DNA of 64,000 bases from Flavobacteriales bacterium UBA4466 (GTDB taxonomy: Bacteria > Bacteroidota > Bacteroidia > Flavobacteriales_D > Crocinitomicaceae), in the NCBI GenBank assembly GCA_905182335.1, contig CAJJBE010000004.1, positions 273,022-337,021 of the forward strand. Direction: 5' to 3'. Below the pieces are notes generated by a model. The model saw nothing but the letters and a program-made list of their open reading frames with translations, had not been told where the DNA came from and searched no databases. Below, piece after piece: positions 8,731 through 18,770 of this stretch; within the stretch, counting starts at the first letter, position 1, and every line of letters starts with the position of its first letter. The position numbers and the translations under genes were made by a program.

Positions 8731-10558
8731 TCCCTTGCAGAGAAGATAGGTTGTGATATATTCCTTTTATCTCCATCAACTCATCGTGTGTTCCTTGTTC
8801 CTTGATTTCTCCTTTTGAAAGAACAATAATATTGTCGGCTTTCTTTATGGTGCTTAATCGATGAGCAATAACGAGACTGGTTCTGTTTTTCATTAGGTTT
8901 TCCAATGCTTCTTGGACTAACTTTTCGGATTCAGTATCTAATGCAGACGTTGCTTCATCTAATATAAGTATGGCAGGATTTTTCAGAATAGCCCTAGCAA
9001 TACTTATGCGTTGCTTTTGGCCGCCAGACAATTTGTTTCCACGTTCTCCAATATTTGTATTGTAGCCGTTCTCGAGTTCTGAGATAAAGTTATGCGCATT
9101 GGCAATTTTAGCCGCATTTTCAATCTCTTCGTCTGTTGCACTTGTCATGCCGAATGCAATATTTTCTTTTACTGAAGTATTAAAAAGAATTGATTCTTGA
9201 GAAACAATTCCGATATGATTTCTTAAATCGGTAATTGAAGCTTCTTTAATGTTGATTCCATCATACATGATTTTACCTTTTTGTATATCATAAAACCTTG
9301 GTAATAAATCTGCAATGGTTGATTTACCACTTCCAGACTCACCAACTAGAGCAATTGTTTTTCCCGCAGGAATTTCAAAAGAAATTTCTTTTAGCACTGG
9401 CTCATCACTATAAGAGAAAGCGATGTTTTGATATTTGATTGATTCTTTTAACCTTGAAAGTTTAATAGGATTTTCAGTCTCATAAATCTTTTCGTCGGCA
9501 TTAATAATTTCATTGATTCTATCTTGTGAAGCACTTGACTTATTCATATTAGCAATCGATTTAGCTATGTTTGAAATAGGTCTCGTTATCTGAGAAAAGA
9601 TTAAAATAAAACCTAAAAACTGAGGTCCTGTTAAACTACTTCCAGTAGAAGGGGCTAGAACAAGAACTCCCCCATACCAAACAATTACCAGCATAACGAG
9701 TGTTACAATCAATTCGTTTAGGGGTGATGAGAGATCTCTTTTTCTAAATGCTTTTGTAATTAATTTTTGGTGCTTTAAATTTTCATAACGAAATGCTTTA
9801 ATAATTGAAGGACCTGCATTGAATGCCTTGATGATGCGAATTCCGTTCAAACCTTCATCCATTGATGAGTAGAGTGTTCCCATTTGCTCTTGACCCTGTT
9901 TGGCTGTTCGCTTTAAACTCTTTCCAATTACTACAATAATCAAAGCTACAAAAGGAAGGAGGATTAGTGAGAACATTGTCAAGCTTGGGCTCCAGTAGAT
10001 TAATACGGCAAGGTTAATAGCAATAGCAATTGGCTCTCTGAAAAACAATTCTAGCATCGAAACAACTGCAATTTCTATTTCGCCAACATCACTTTGCATT
10101 CTTGAGATTAAATCACCCTTTCGCTCATCTGTATAATATGAAATAGGAAGGCGCATTGCTTTTTCGAAAATAGAATTTCGAACATCTCGTAATACGGACA
10201 TCCTCAATTGGGACTGAAACCAAATAGCAATATAACGAAAAGCAGTTTTCCCGAAAAACGCAATCCCAATAGATAGACAGGCAAGGAATAAGGCTGCCTT
10301 TGGATCACTTTGGGCGAGCGTGTGTATCTGATAATCAAACACTTCTGATTGATACTTAAAATATTGTATAAATCCTTCCTGTTGAATAGGCATGGATACA
10401 ACCTTATCAGGTTCAGTGAATATTATTTGTAAGAACGGGACAAATAAAGCTAATGAAATCAGGTTGAAAATTACATATAGTATATTGAATAATATAACTA
10501 AAAACGCAATGCCTTTGTACTTAAATGTATAGCGATATATTTCTAAAATTCCTTTCAT
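8720..10558 (-). CDS. MsbA-like ABC exporter (fused permease and ATPase)
   Basis: A 612-residue ABC half-transporter. Six predicted transmembrane helices occupy about 15-335, followed by a nucleotide-binding domain. Walker A GESGSGKS is at 406-413, the ABC signature LSGGQ at 510-514, Walker B LILDE at 531-535 and the switch His at 566. It should work as a homodimer in the inner membrane; length and architecture fit the lipid/lipid A flippase group, although substrate cannot be read from sequence. It is transcribed divergently from rbfA, and a TATCTTTG box lies 8 nt before the start, leaving almost no leader. Confidence 0.92.
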   Translation of the reverse strand: MKGILEIYRYTFKYKGIAFLVILFNILYVIFNLISLALFVPFLQIIFTEPDKVVSMPIQQEGFIQYFKYQSEVFDYQIHTLAQSDPKAALFLACLSIGIAFFGKTAFRYIAIWFQSQLRMSVLRDVRNSIFEKAMRLPISYYTDERKGDLISRMQSDVGEIEIAVVSMLELFFREPIAIAINLAVLIYWSPSLTMFSLILLPFVALIIVVIGKSLKRTAKQGQEQMGTLYSSMDEGLNGIRIIKAFNAGPSIIKAFRYENLKHQKLITKAFRKRDLSSPLNELIVTLVMLVIVWYGGVLVLAPSTGSSLTGPQFLGFILIFSQITRPISNIAKSIANMNKSSASQDRINEIINADEKIYETENPIKLSRLKESIKYQNIAFSYSDEPVLKEISFEIPAGKTIALVGESGSGKSTIADLLPRFYDIQKGKIMYDGINIKEASITDLRNHIGIVSQESILFNTSVKENIAFGMTSATDEEIENAAKIANAHNFISELENGYNTNIGERGNKLSGGQKQRISIARAILKNPAILILDEATSALDTESEKLVQEALENLMKNRTSLVIAHRLSTIKKADNIIVLSKGEIKEQGTHDELMEIKGIYHNLSSLQGINV

Positions 10559-10566
10559 TTAATGCA

Positions 10567-10574
10567 CAAAGATA
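10567..10574 (-). promoter_or_regulatory. Bacteroidota -7 promoter box for the ABC exporter
   Basis: On the minus strand this reads TATCTTTG, an exact TAnnTTTG match ending 8 nt before the exporter ATG. No clear -33 TTTG was seen. It predicts transcription starting at or just before the start codon. Confidence 0.45.
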
Positions 10575-10630
10575 AGTTTTGTTTTACTAGGTGTATGAAA
10601 ACCGCGATAACAATTCTTACTTTTACATTT

Positions 10631-10969
10631 ATGAGTACAATAAGACAAAGTAGAATAGAAGGTGTTATTCAGGAAGAGTTATCTATGCTTTTTCAGCGCA
10701 ACGCGCGTGATCTATGCCTAGGCGCAATGGTTACAGTTACAATTGTCAGAGTGTCTCCCGATCTCTCAAGCGCAAAATGTTACTTGAGTATTTTTGCTGG
10801 CCCTCCCAAGGATGAAGTGCTTAAAAACGTTGAATTGAATGCAGCTAGAATTCGTGGTGATGTTGGGCGTAGGCTAAAAAATATGAAGCACATCCCGTCA
10901 TTATCTTTTTATATTGATGATTCATTGGATTATGCTACAAAAATTAATGAATTACTTAAAAAAGGATAG
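10631..10969 (+). CDS. rbfA: Ribosome-binding factor A
   Basis: A 112-residue RbfA, which binds the 30S subunit during late 16S rRNA maturation. The open frame extends 23 codons further upstream, but the family begins near MSTIRQSRIEG, so the ATG at 10631 is preferred. Conserved features are the N-terminal R-x-x-R-I-x-x-x-I-Q-E-E-L helix, the KH-like core with VTIVRVSPDLSSAKCYLSI, and the IPSLSFYIDDSLDYATKI block near the end. The permease gene follows at once, so the two are probably cotranscribed and translationally coupled. Confidence 0.93.
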   Translation: MSTIRQSRIEGVIQEELSMLFQRNARDLCLGAMVTVTIVRVSPDLSSAKCYLSIFAGPPKDEVLKNVELNAARIRGDVGRRLKNMKHIPSLSFYIDDSLDYATKINELLKKG

Positions 10970-10971
10970 TT

Positions 10972-12186
10972 ATTAACGTTTCATTCTTTATAGCGTGTCG
11001 ATATCTTTCTGCAAAACGGAAGAAGAATGTCATTAATCTAATTACACAAATCTCTGTAATTGGAATTGCTGCGATTACCGCGGCGTTAATAATATTACTT
11101 TCTGCCTTTAATGGTATTGAGGTAATGATCGAGAAGTTGTATTCTGAATACGATTCTGATATTACAATTCGTGCAGAGGTTGGAAAAACATTTAATGAAA
11201 ATAGATTAGATCTCATATCGATAGGTCAGATTAATGGAGTCGTTCAGGTCTCAAGAGCTCTAGAAGAAGTTGTGATATTAAAGCATGAACAAAAATGGTC
11301 TAATGCTAGTTTAGTTGGTGTAGATTCTACTTTTCTGAAAATGTCAGGTATGATAGATCACATGGTCGATGGAGGTAATTATTTAAGATTAGATGGAAGT
11401 CAATACGGTCTTATAGGAGCGTCCTTGTTAGACAAGTTAGATGGATATATCCCAGAAAACATTGGTCATGAGTCATTAGTTTGTTATGTCCCTAAGCGAA
11501 ATGCTAAAATCCGACTTGGCAAGAGTCCGTTTAAAACAGAAATAATTAAAGTTGCAGGACGGTTCAACTTCAACCGAGAGGTGAATGCACAGTCTTTCAT
11601 TGTACCGCTAGATTTAGCAAGAGTTATGATGGATTATACGAACCAAATTTCCGCTTTATATATCGACTGCTCTGAAGATGTTAATAAAGAGCACGTCAAA
11701 AGTGATTTAAAAGATCTAATGGGTGATGGTTTTATTGTAAAATCGAACTACGAAAAAAATGAGCTTATTTATAAGACAAGTAAATCTGAGAAGGTTATAG
11801 TGCTTGTAATATTGCTGTTTATTTTCATTCTTGCCGCATTTAATCTTGTTGCCTCGTTAACAATGTTGTTTGTTGAGAAATTAGACAATGTCAAAACGAT
11901 GCTTAGCTATGGAGCTAGACGTCAGTTTATCTTTAAAATATTCTTCTTTGAAGGTTTACTAATTGCTGGTAAAGGAATTGTTATCGGGACCATTGTTGGT
12001 TATGGAATCTGTTTTCTTCAGATGTACTTCAGTGTCGTCACAATACCAAATTCTGGAAGTGAAGCATTTCCGATGAGCGTTTCATTCTCAGATGGTATTA
12101 TGATTTTATCATTGGTTTCGGTCTTGAGTGCTATCTTCACATTTATGCCTGTTAAATACTTGATTCGCAAAAACATCAAGGGTTAA
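10972..12186 (+). CDS. LolC/LolE-like FtsX-family ABC permease with non-canonical start
   Basis: An inner-membrane permease of the LolC/E (lipoprotein-releasing) type, about 404 residues from the proposed start. The first ATG in frame (11125) would remove the first transmembrane helix, which is encoded upstream as VSFFIACRYLSAKRKKN followed by a hydrophobic ITQISVIGIAAITAAL stretch, as the family requires. In frame between the upstream TAA and 11125 there is no ATG, GTG, TTG or CTG. The best candidates are ATT at 10972, three bases after the rbfA stop and aligned with the family Met, or ATA at 10966 overlapping that stop. Three further helices lie in the C-terminal third. The ATPase partner is not adjacent. 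Confidence 0.85.
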   Translation: MNVSFFIACRYLSAKRKKNVINLITQISVIGIAAITAALIILLSAFNGIEVMIEKLYSEYDSDITIRAEVGKTFNENRLDLISIGQINGVVQVSRALEEVVILKHEQKWSNASLVGVDSTFLKMSGMIDHMVDGGNYLRLDGSQYGLIGASLLDKLDGYIPENIGHESLVCYVPKRNAKIRLGKSPFKTEIIKVAGRFNFNREVNAQSFIVPLDLARVMMDYTNQISALYIDCSEDVNKEHVKSDLKDLMGDGFIVKSNYEKNELIYKTSKSEKVIVLVILLFIFILAAFNLVASLTMLFVEKLDNVKTMLSYGARRQFIFKIFFFEGLLIAGKGIVIGTIVGYGICFLQMYFSVVTIPNSGSEAFPMSVSFSDGIMILSLVSVLSAIFTFMPVKYLIRKNIKG

Positions 12187-12252
12187 TCAAGCTCTAAATC
12201 TAAGGTTGTTTATAAAAAACATAAATTCAATTTACTTTTTTCACTTTTTCTG

Positions 12253-12283
12253 TTGACTAATTGATGTAAAAACCATATATTTG
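12253..12283 (+). promoter_or_regulatory. Promoter of atpD-atpC
   Basis: TTG at 12253-12255 and TATATTTG at 12276-12283, separated by 20 nt, match the Bacteroidota -33/-7 promoter pattern. It lies about 40 nt before the atpD ATG. Confidence 0.65.
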
Positions 12284-12303
12284 CGCCAAAATTGACAAGT
12301 TAA

Positions 12304-13830
<1,527 letters not shown>

Positions 13831-13850
13831 TAAGAATAAAAGGCATAGTT

Positions 13851-14141
13851 ATGCAATTAGAAATAATAACACCCGAGGCAAAAGTATTTTCTGGAGAAGC
13901 TGAAGCTGTTCAATTTCCCGGACTAGATGGCTGTTTTCAGGTTTTAAGTGATCACTCTGCAATTATATCAGCACTATCTAAAGGGGAAGTTAAGGTTAAC
14001 TTAACAAGCGTTTTTGAGCAAACTGACGATTCTAGTGAATTGATTAAAACTGATAAATCGGATAAGAAAGTTATTCGTATTGAGATTAAAGGTGGGGTAA
14101 TGGAAATGTTAAATAATAAAGTCATTGTTCTTGCTGAATAA
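13851..14141 (+). CDS. atpC: ATP synthase F1 subunit epsilon, short form
   Basis: A 96-residue epsilon subunit that couples the central stalk to the c-ring. It has the N-terminal beta-sandwich (MQLEIITPEAKVFSGEA, then FQVLSDHSAIISAL) but lacks the roughly 45-residue C-terminal helical hairpin that inhibits ATP hydrolysis in E. coli. A charged loop rich in D, S and K (about 56-70) is inserted in the sheet. The short form is common in Bacteroidota. It follows atpD after 20 nt and is closed by an intrinsic terminator. Confidence 0.93.
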   Translation: MQLEIITPEAKVFSGEAEAVQFPGLDGCFQVLSDHSAIISALSKGEVKVNLTSVFEQTDDSSELIKTDKSDKKVIRIEIKGGVMEMLNNKVIVLAE

Positions 14142-14163
14142 CATTAAGTGTTAAAACATTATG

Positions 14164-14199
14164 AAAGAGGGAGGTGGTTTACTATTTCCCTCTTTTTTT
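14164..14199 (+). terminator. Intrinsic terminator of atpDC
   Basis: AAAGAGGGA (14164-14172) pairs with TCCCTCTTT (14187-14195), followed by a T tract to 14199. It sits 22 nt after the atpC stop. Confidence 0.85.
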
Positions 14200-14282
14200 G
14201 TTAAAGTACGTTAAGTCAATGACGAATAAATAGGGGCAAATACGATAGTTTCGTTATTTTCGTTCTTTTTTGAATAAACAAA

Positions 14283-15032
14283 ATGAGTATTCTAGATAAG
14301 ATAGATATTAACAGTACACCTAAACACATTGCTATCATTATGGATGGTAATGGCCGTTGGGCCCAGCAGAAAGGGCACAACAGACTGTTTGGTCACAACT
14401 TTGGTGTTGAGTCTGTTCGTGAAGTACTTAAAGCTGCTCAAAAAACCAATATTGAGTATTTGACATTATATGCTTTTTCAACTGAGAATTGGAACCGGCC
14501 CAAAGAAGAAGTGGATGGGTTAATGGACCTATTGATTCGTACTATTGGAGGGGAGGTAGAAGAACTACATAAAAGCAATGTAAAAATCAGTACTATTGGT
14601 GATATCGGAGGATTACCAACTTCTTGTGAAAAAGAATTAATAGACGCATACGAAAAAACAAAAAACAATACGGGAGTGAATTTAATTTTAGCCCTGAATT
14701 ATAGTTCACGCTGGGAATTGACCAATGCGGCAAAAAACATTGCGCTAAAAGTGGAATTAGGTGATATTAAAGTATCTGAAATCAATGAGCAATCCATAAT
14801 TAGGGAATTAAGTACGTCAAATATTCCTGATCCAGAGTTATTGATTCGAACAAGTGGTGAACGTCGCGTAAGTAATTTTTTACTTTGGCAAATTGCATAT
14901 TCTGAACTCCATTTCACAAATGTACTTTGGCCAGATTTCAAAGCACAAGACTTATACGGCGCAATTTTAGATTATCAATCTCGAGAGAGAAGATTTGGAA
15001 AGCTTTCAGAACAAATAGATAAAAATTCATGA
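14283..15032 (+). CDS. uppS: Isoprenyl transferase (undecaprenyl diphosphate synthase)
   Basis: A 249-residue cis-prenyltransferase that makes undecaprenyl diphosphate, the lipid carrier for peptidoglycan and O-antigen. The catalytic Asp21 is in IIMDGNGRWA, followed by the G-H-x-x-G-x-x-x-V motif, and the C-terminal R-T-S-G-E-R-R-x-S-N-F-L-L-W-Q block binds the homoallylic substrate. Length is normal. It overlaps bamA by 4 nt (ATGA), giving the uppS-bamA-skp envelope operon typical of Bacteroidota. Confidence 0.97.
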   Translation: MSILDKIDINSTPKHIAIIMDGNGRWAQQKGHNRLFGHNFGVESVREVLKAAQKTNIEYLTLYAFSTENWNRPKEEVDGLMDLLIRTIGGEVEELHKSNVKISTIGDIGGLPTSCEKELIDAYEKTKNNTGVNLILALNYSSRWELTNAAKNIALKVELGDIKVSEINEQSIIRELSTSNIPDPELLIRTSGERRVSNFLLWQIAYSELHFTNVLWPDFKAQDLYGAILDYQSRERRFGKLSEQIDKNS

Positions 15033-17587
15033 GATTTCAACTGCAGCTACTTCTAGTATTTTCACTTTTAATTGTAGGGTTTACTTTCGGGCAAGGTCCA
15101 AAAACAATCGGAGGATTAGATATCAACTATAAAAGCCCTAAAACATACGAGATTGGTCCAGTTCGCGTCGAGGGAGCTGATAACTATGATCACAATGCAA
15201 TTAAATTGTTAGCTGGTTTACGTCAAGGGCAATCAATTGTAGTCCCAGGAGAGAAAATTTCAAAAGCGATAAAGAATCTTTGGGATGAAGGAGTTTTTTC
15301 TAACGTTGAGATTCTTGCGGATAAAGAAGTCGCTGGTGTTATTTACCTTGTGATTAAAGTCGCTCCAAGACCTAAGCTTTCTCGATTTAGATTTACAGGA
15401 ATAAATAGACGTGAAGCGGATAAAATTAGAGAAGAGATTTTATTGTTTTCTGGGAAGACAATTACTGAGAATTTAGTTTTTGCAACAGAGAGTCAAATCA
15501 AAGGGTACTTCAGAGAGAAAGGACATTATTCAGTAGAGGTAAATATTAATCGTGACGCTGATAGTTTAATGAACAACTCTGAAATTTTCGTCATTGATAT
15601 TACAAAAAACCCGAAAGTTAAGATTGGTAAATTAACTTTTGCAGGAAACGAAGCTGTTAAAACCTGGCGACTTCGAATGTCAATGAAAGATACTAAGCAA
15701 AAAGCATTTTGGAGATTTTTTAAACGGTCTAAGTTTTCAGAAACTGCATACAAAAGAGATAAGCTTGCAATGCTTCAAAAATTTGGAGCAAAAGGATTAC
15801 GTGACGCTGAAATATCCTATGATACTGTTTATTTAGCAAGTAAAAAAAACCTGCAAATAAACATCAATATTGATGAGGGTGAAAAGTATTACTTTGGAGA
15901 TATTGAATGGATTGGTAATTCTAAATTTCGTTCGTCATTTTTAGATACTGTTATTGGACTTAAACGTGGTGATCTTTATAACAAAGAACTGTTAGATACG
16001 CGTCTATTCATGAGTCAAGATGGTCGCGATGTTTCTTCAATGTATATGGATAGAGGCTATTTGTTCTTTCAAGTTATTCCTGTCGAAACTAGTGTAGAAG
16101 ATAATCACATCAATTATCAGATGAGAATAATCGAAGGGAAAGAGGCACGGATTAAGCGAATTATTATTAAAGGAAATGCGAAAACAAATGATCACGTTAT
16201 TCGTCGAGAAATCAGAACGAAACCAGGAGATTTATTTAATCGTAATGACATTATTAGAACACAGCGTGAGCTTGCTCAATTGGGATACTTTGATGAGCAG
16301 GGGTTCCAAATTAATCCTATTCCAAATCCGCAAGATGGAACGGTAGACATTGAATATGTTGTCGTTGAGAAATCATCAGATCAAATTGAACTTTCTGGGG
16401 GTTACGGTGGAACAGGTGTTGATGGAAGAGGAAGTATTATAGGAACTTTAGGATTAACCTTTAACAACTTCTCCGTAAAAAACATCCTTAAGCCAGGTGC
16501 TTGGTCGCCATTACCAGGTGGAGATGGTCAGAAATTATCAATTAGAGCTCAAACAAGTGGGAAGTATTACCAGAGTTATAACTTCTCATTCTCGGAGCCT
16601 TGGCTTGGTGGAAAGAAGCCAAACTCATTGTCTATTTGGATGAATCATACAGCATTAGGTAATGGATATGTTAGATCAAATGAAGCTTATGCGGGTCTTT
16701 CAATTACAGGAGTTGGAGTTGGTTTAGGGCGAAGAAAAAAATGGCCTGATGATTGGTTCCAAGCTTATTATGAATTGAGTTATCAGTATTACGGTGTGAA
16801 GGACGATACAAGGTTCGGAATATTTACAAATGGATATGCAAATGATATTGCTTTGAAATATGTATTACAGCGTAGCTCTGTAAGTGCACCAATCTATCCT
16901 CAAAATGGATCTAATATAAAATTCACAGGAAAATCTACATTGCCGTATTCTTACTTTGATGGAGTTGATAATTACGACGATTTTTCAAATCAAGAGCGCT
17001 ATAAATATTTAGAGTATTATAAGCTTAAATTAACAGGAGAATGGTTTTTCCCTTTAACTGAAGATAAGAAACTAGTATTGATGCCACGGATTGGTTTTGG
17101 TTTCTTAGGGGCTTATAATAAATCAAAAGGATTAACGCCATTTGAGCGATTCTCTGTTGGTGGATCAGGCCTGTCAGGAACAAATCAAATAGGAGGTAAA
17201 GAAATTATCGCATTGCGTGGCTATGAAGATGGTGCCGTAAGTTCTGCTAATGGCGACGCCTTAGTCGCTAAGTACACACTAGAGTTACGTTATCCTATTT
17301 CATTAAACCCATCAGCTACGTTCTATGTAGTCGGCTTTGCAGAAGCCGGAAATTCATATCCGTCGTTTGAGAAGTTTAATCCTTTCAATGTGAAACGATC
17401 TGCCGGAATAGGTATACGAGTATTCTTACCTATGTTTGGTATGCTTGGATTGGATTATGGGTTTGGATTTGATAAGCTAGACCCTTGGTCTACTGGTTTT
17501 GGAGGAATTTCAGATTCTGACATTAACGCGAAAGGATTTCATCCTAAGTTGAATTTTACAATCGGAATGAACCTGGGAGAGCTTTAA
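15029..17587 (+). CDS. bamA: Outer membrane protein assembly factor BamA
   Basis: An 852-residue Omp85 protein, the core of the machine that folds beta-barrel proteins into the outer membrane. A signal peptide (to about residue 22) is followed by POTRA domains to about residue 450, visible from repeated R-I-x-I-x-G-N and G-x-F-x-x-V/D patterns, and then a 16-strand-type barrel ending in aromatic-rich strands. The conserved loop-6 motif appears as LRGY (IALRGYEDG). It overlaps uppS and is followed by two Skp-like periplasmic chaperones that would deliver its clients. Confidence 0.96.
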   Translation: MRFQLQLLLVFSLLIVGFTFGQGPKTIGGLDINYKSPKTYEIGPVRVEGADNYDHNAIKLLAGLRQGQSIVVPGEKISKAIKNLWDEGVFSNVEILADKEVAGVIYLVIKVAPRPKLSRFRFTGINRREADKIREEILLFSGKTITENLVFATESQIKGYFREKGHYSVEVNINRDADSLMNNSEIFVIDITKNPKVKIGKLTFAGNEAVKTWRLRMSMKDTKQKAFWRFFKRSKFSETAYKRDKLAMLQKFGAKGLRDAEISYDTVYLASKKNLQININIDEGEKYYFGDIEWIGNSKFRSSFLDTVIGLKRGDLYNKELLDTRLFMSQDGRDVSSMYMDRGYLFFQVIPVETSVEDNHINYQMRIIEGKEARIKRIIIKGNAKTNDHVIRREIRTKPGDLFNRNDIIRTQRELAQLGYFDEQGFQINPIPNPQDGTVDIEYVVVEKSSDQIELSGGYGGTGVDGRGSIIGTLGLTFNNFSVKNILKPGAWSPLPGGDGQKLSIRAQTSGKYYQSYNFSFSEPWLGGKKPNSLSIWMNHTALGNGYVRSNEAYAGLSITGVGVGLGRRKKWPDDWFQAYYELSYQYYGVKDDTRFGIFTNGYANDIALKYVLQRSSVSAPIYPQNGSNIKFTGKSTLPYSYFDGVDNYDDFSNQERYKYLEYYKLKLTGEWFFPLTEDKKLVLMPRIGFGFLGAYNKSKGLTPFERFSVGGSGLSGTNQIGGKEIIALRGYEDGAVSSANGDALVAKYTLELRYPISLNPSATFYVVGFAEAGNSYPSFEKFNPFNVKRSAGIGIRVFLPMFGMLGLDYGFGFDKLDPWSTGFGGISDSDINAKGFHPKLNFTIGMNLGEL

Positions 17588-17612
17588 ATTATTCGAATCA
17601 CAATAAAAATAT

Positions 17613-17620
17613 TATTTTTG
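17613..17620 (+). promoter_or_regulatory. Bacteroidota -7 box upstream of the first Skp gene
   Basis: TATTTTTG, an exact TAnnTTTG match, 27 nt before the ATG at 17648. No clear -33 element was seen. It suggests that the chaperone genes can be transcribed separately from uppS-bamA. Confidence 0.5.
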
Positions 17621-17647
17621 CCGTTGTCGTAAACAAAGTTGATAATT

Positions 17648-18163
17648 ATGAAAGCACTTGTTTTAGTATTAGTATTGGTTTTTGGCACAGCATTTGCCAA
17701 TAGTCAAAAGTACGCTTATATTGATTCTGATTACATTTTGGCAAACGTCCCTGCATACACAGATGCAAAGGAAAAGCTTGATAAACTTGCAGATCGTTGG
17801 ACAAAAGAAATTGAAAAGCGTTACGAAGTTTTATTAATGAAGAAAGAAAACTTCGCAAGGGAAGAGGTACTTCTTCCAAGTGAGGAAAAGAAAAAGCGGA
17901 AAGTAGAAATTGAAACATTAGAATTAGAAGCTATGCAAATGCAAAAACTTCGTTTCGGTGTCAGCGGCGATTACTTTCAAAAACGCCAAGAATTGATTAA
18001 ACCAATTCAAGACGAAGTATATGATGCTATGCAAGACGTAGCCTCGAAAAGAAATTATATCTTCGTGTTTGATAAAGCAAACCAAAGTAACTTGGTTTAT
18101 GCAGACAGCAAATATGATATAAGTAATAAGGTCCTAAAAGAGATGGGGTTTTCGGTAAAATAA
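17648..18163 (+). CDS. OmpH/Skp family periplasmic chaperone, copy 1
   Basis: A 171-residue Skp-like holdase for unfolded outer membrane proteins. The ATG at 17648 is preferred over the TTG three codons upstream because the signal peptide (KALVLVLVLVFGTAFANSQ) starts there. Mature features are the KYAYIDSDYIL strand, long charged helices rich in K and E (about 45-115) forming the chaperone tentacles, and a C-terminal strand FVFDKANQSNLVYAD. Spacing and neighbours match the Bacteroidota bamA-skp-skp order. Confidence 0.92.
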   Translation: MKALVLVLVLVFGTAFANSQKYAYIDSDYILANVPAYTDAKEKLDKLADRWTKEIEKRYEVLLMKKENFAREEVLLPSEEKKKRKVEIETLELEAMQMQKLRFGVSGDYFQKRQELIKPIQDEVYDAMQDVASKRNYIFVFDKANQSNLVYADSKYDISNKVLKEMGFSVK

Positions 18164-18184
18164 ATTAATAATTAGAAAAAAAAG

Positions 18185-18688
18185 ATGAAGAATTTTTTGT
18201 TAGCAATTGCATTAGTATTAGTAGCAGGGTCAGTAATGGCTCAATCTAGAGTAGCTCACGTAAACTCACAAACATTATTAGATACATTACCATCGCGTAA
18301 AGTAGCGATTCTTAAATTACAAGAGTTTGAAACAAATGGAGTGAAGGAATTACAAGAAATGGAAGCTGATTTCAATGCAGCAGTTTCTAAATATGAAACT
18401 ACTCGTCCAAATATGTCTCCAGTGATTATTAAAATCGAAGAGGAAAAATTAATGAAGAAACAGCAAGCTTTACAAGAAAGAGAGAAATCTCTTAATTCTG
18501 AAATGCAGGCTTATTCTCAAGAGTTGAATACACCTATTTTAGGAATGGTTCAAAAGGCGGTTGAAATTGTTTCTGAGCGATTAAAAGTAAATTATGTGAT
18601 TGATGAGTCTGTAACATTGTACTTTGCAGGAGGTACAGATATTACAAATGAAGTGATTACTGAGTTGCTTAAAATGGACAGGCAATAA
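18185..18688 (+). CDS. OmpH/Skp family periplasmic chaperone, copy 2
   Basis: A 167-residue paralogue of the preceding gene, 21 nt downstream. It has a signal peptide ending AGSVMAQ, the SRVAHVNSQTLLDTLPS strand, a long coiled-coil region (about 45-115) and a C-terminal VNYVIDESVTLYFAGG strand that ends the trimer body. The two copies differ strongly in the tentacle region, suggesting an old duplication with divided client sets (inference). A terminator follows. Confidence 0.92.
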   Translation: MKNFLLAIALVLVAGSVMAQSRVAHVNSQTLLDTLPSRKVAILKLQEFETNGVKELQEMEADFNAAVSKYETTRPNMSPVIIKIEEEKLMKKQQALQEREKSLNSEMQAYSQELNTPILGMVQKAVEIVSERLKVNYVIDESVTLYFAGGTDITNEVITELLKMDRQ

Positions 18689-18707
18689 TAGTTAAATATT
18701 TCGATAG

Positions 18708-18736
18708 AAAGGCTGTCTATTTGGGCAGCCTTTTTT
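18708..18736 (+). terminator. Intrinsic terminator after the Skp genes
   Basis: AAAGGCTG (18708-18715) pairs with CAGCCTTT (18726-18733), followed by T residues to 18736. The T tract overlaps the TTTG that serves as a possible -33 element for murI. Confidence 0.85.
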
Positions 18737-18765
18737 GTTGTGTGCGCGGTTTTTTATTAGCTTTG
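18734..18765 (+). promoter_or_regulatory. Promoter of murI, probably leaderless
   Basis: TTTG (18734-18737), a 20-nt spacer and TAGCTTTG (18758-18765) fit the Bacteroidota promoter. The murI ATG begins 5 nt after the box, so the transcript would start at or next to the A of ATG. Confidence 0.6.
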
Positions 18766-18770
18766 ATTCT

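Noticed and set aside
11125..11127. ATG as start of the LolC/E-like permease
   Set aside because: It would delete the conserved N terminus and first membrane helix, which are encoded in frame upstream.
10956..11216. Minus-strand frame opposite rbfA and the permease start
   Set aside because: It is a shadow of the permease N-terminal region, with no supporting motif.
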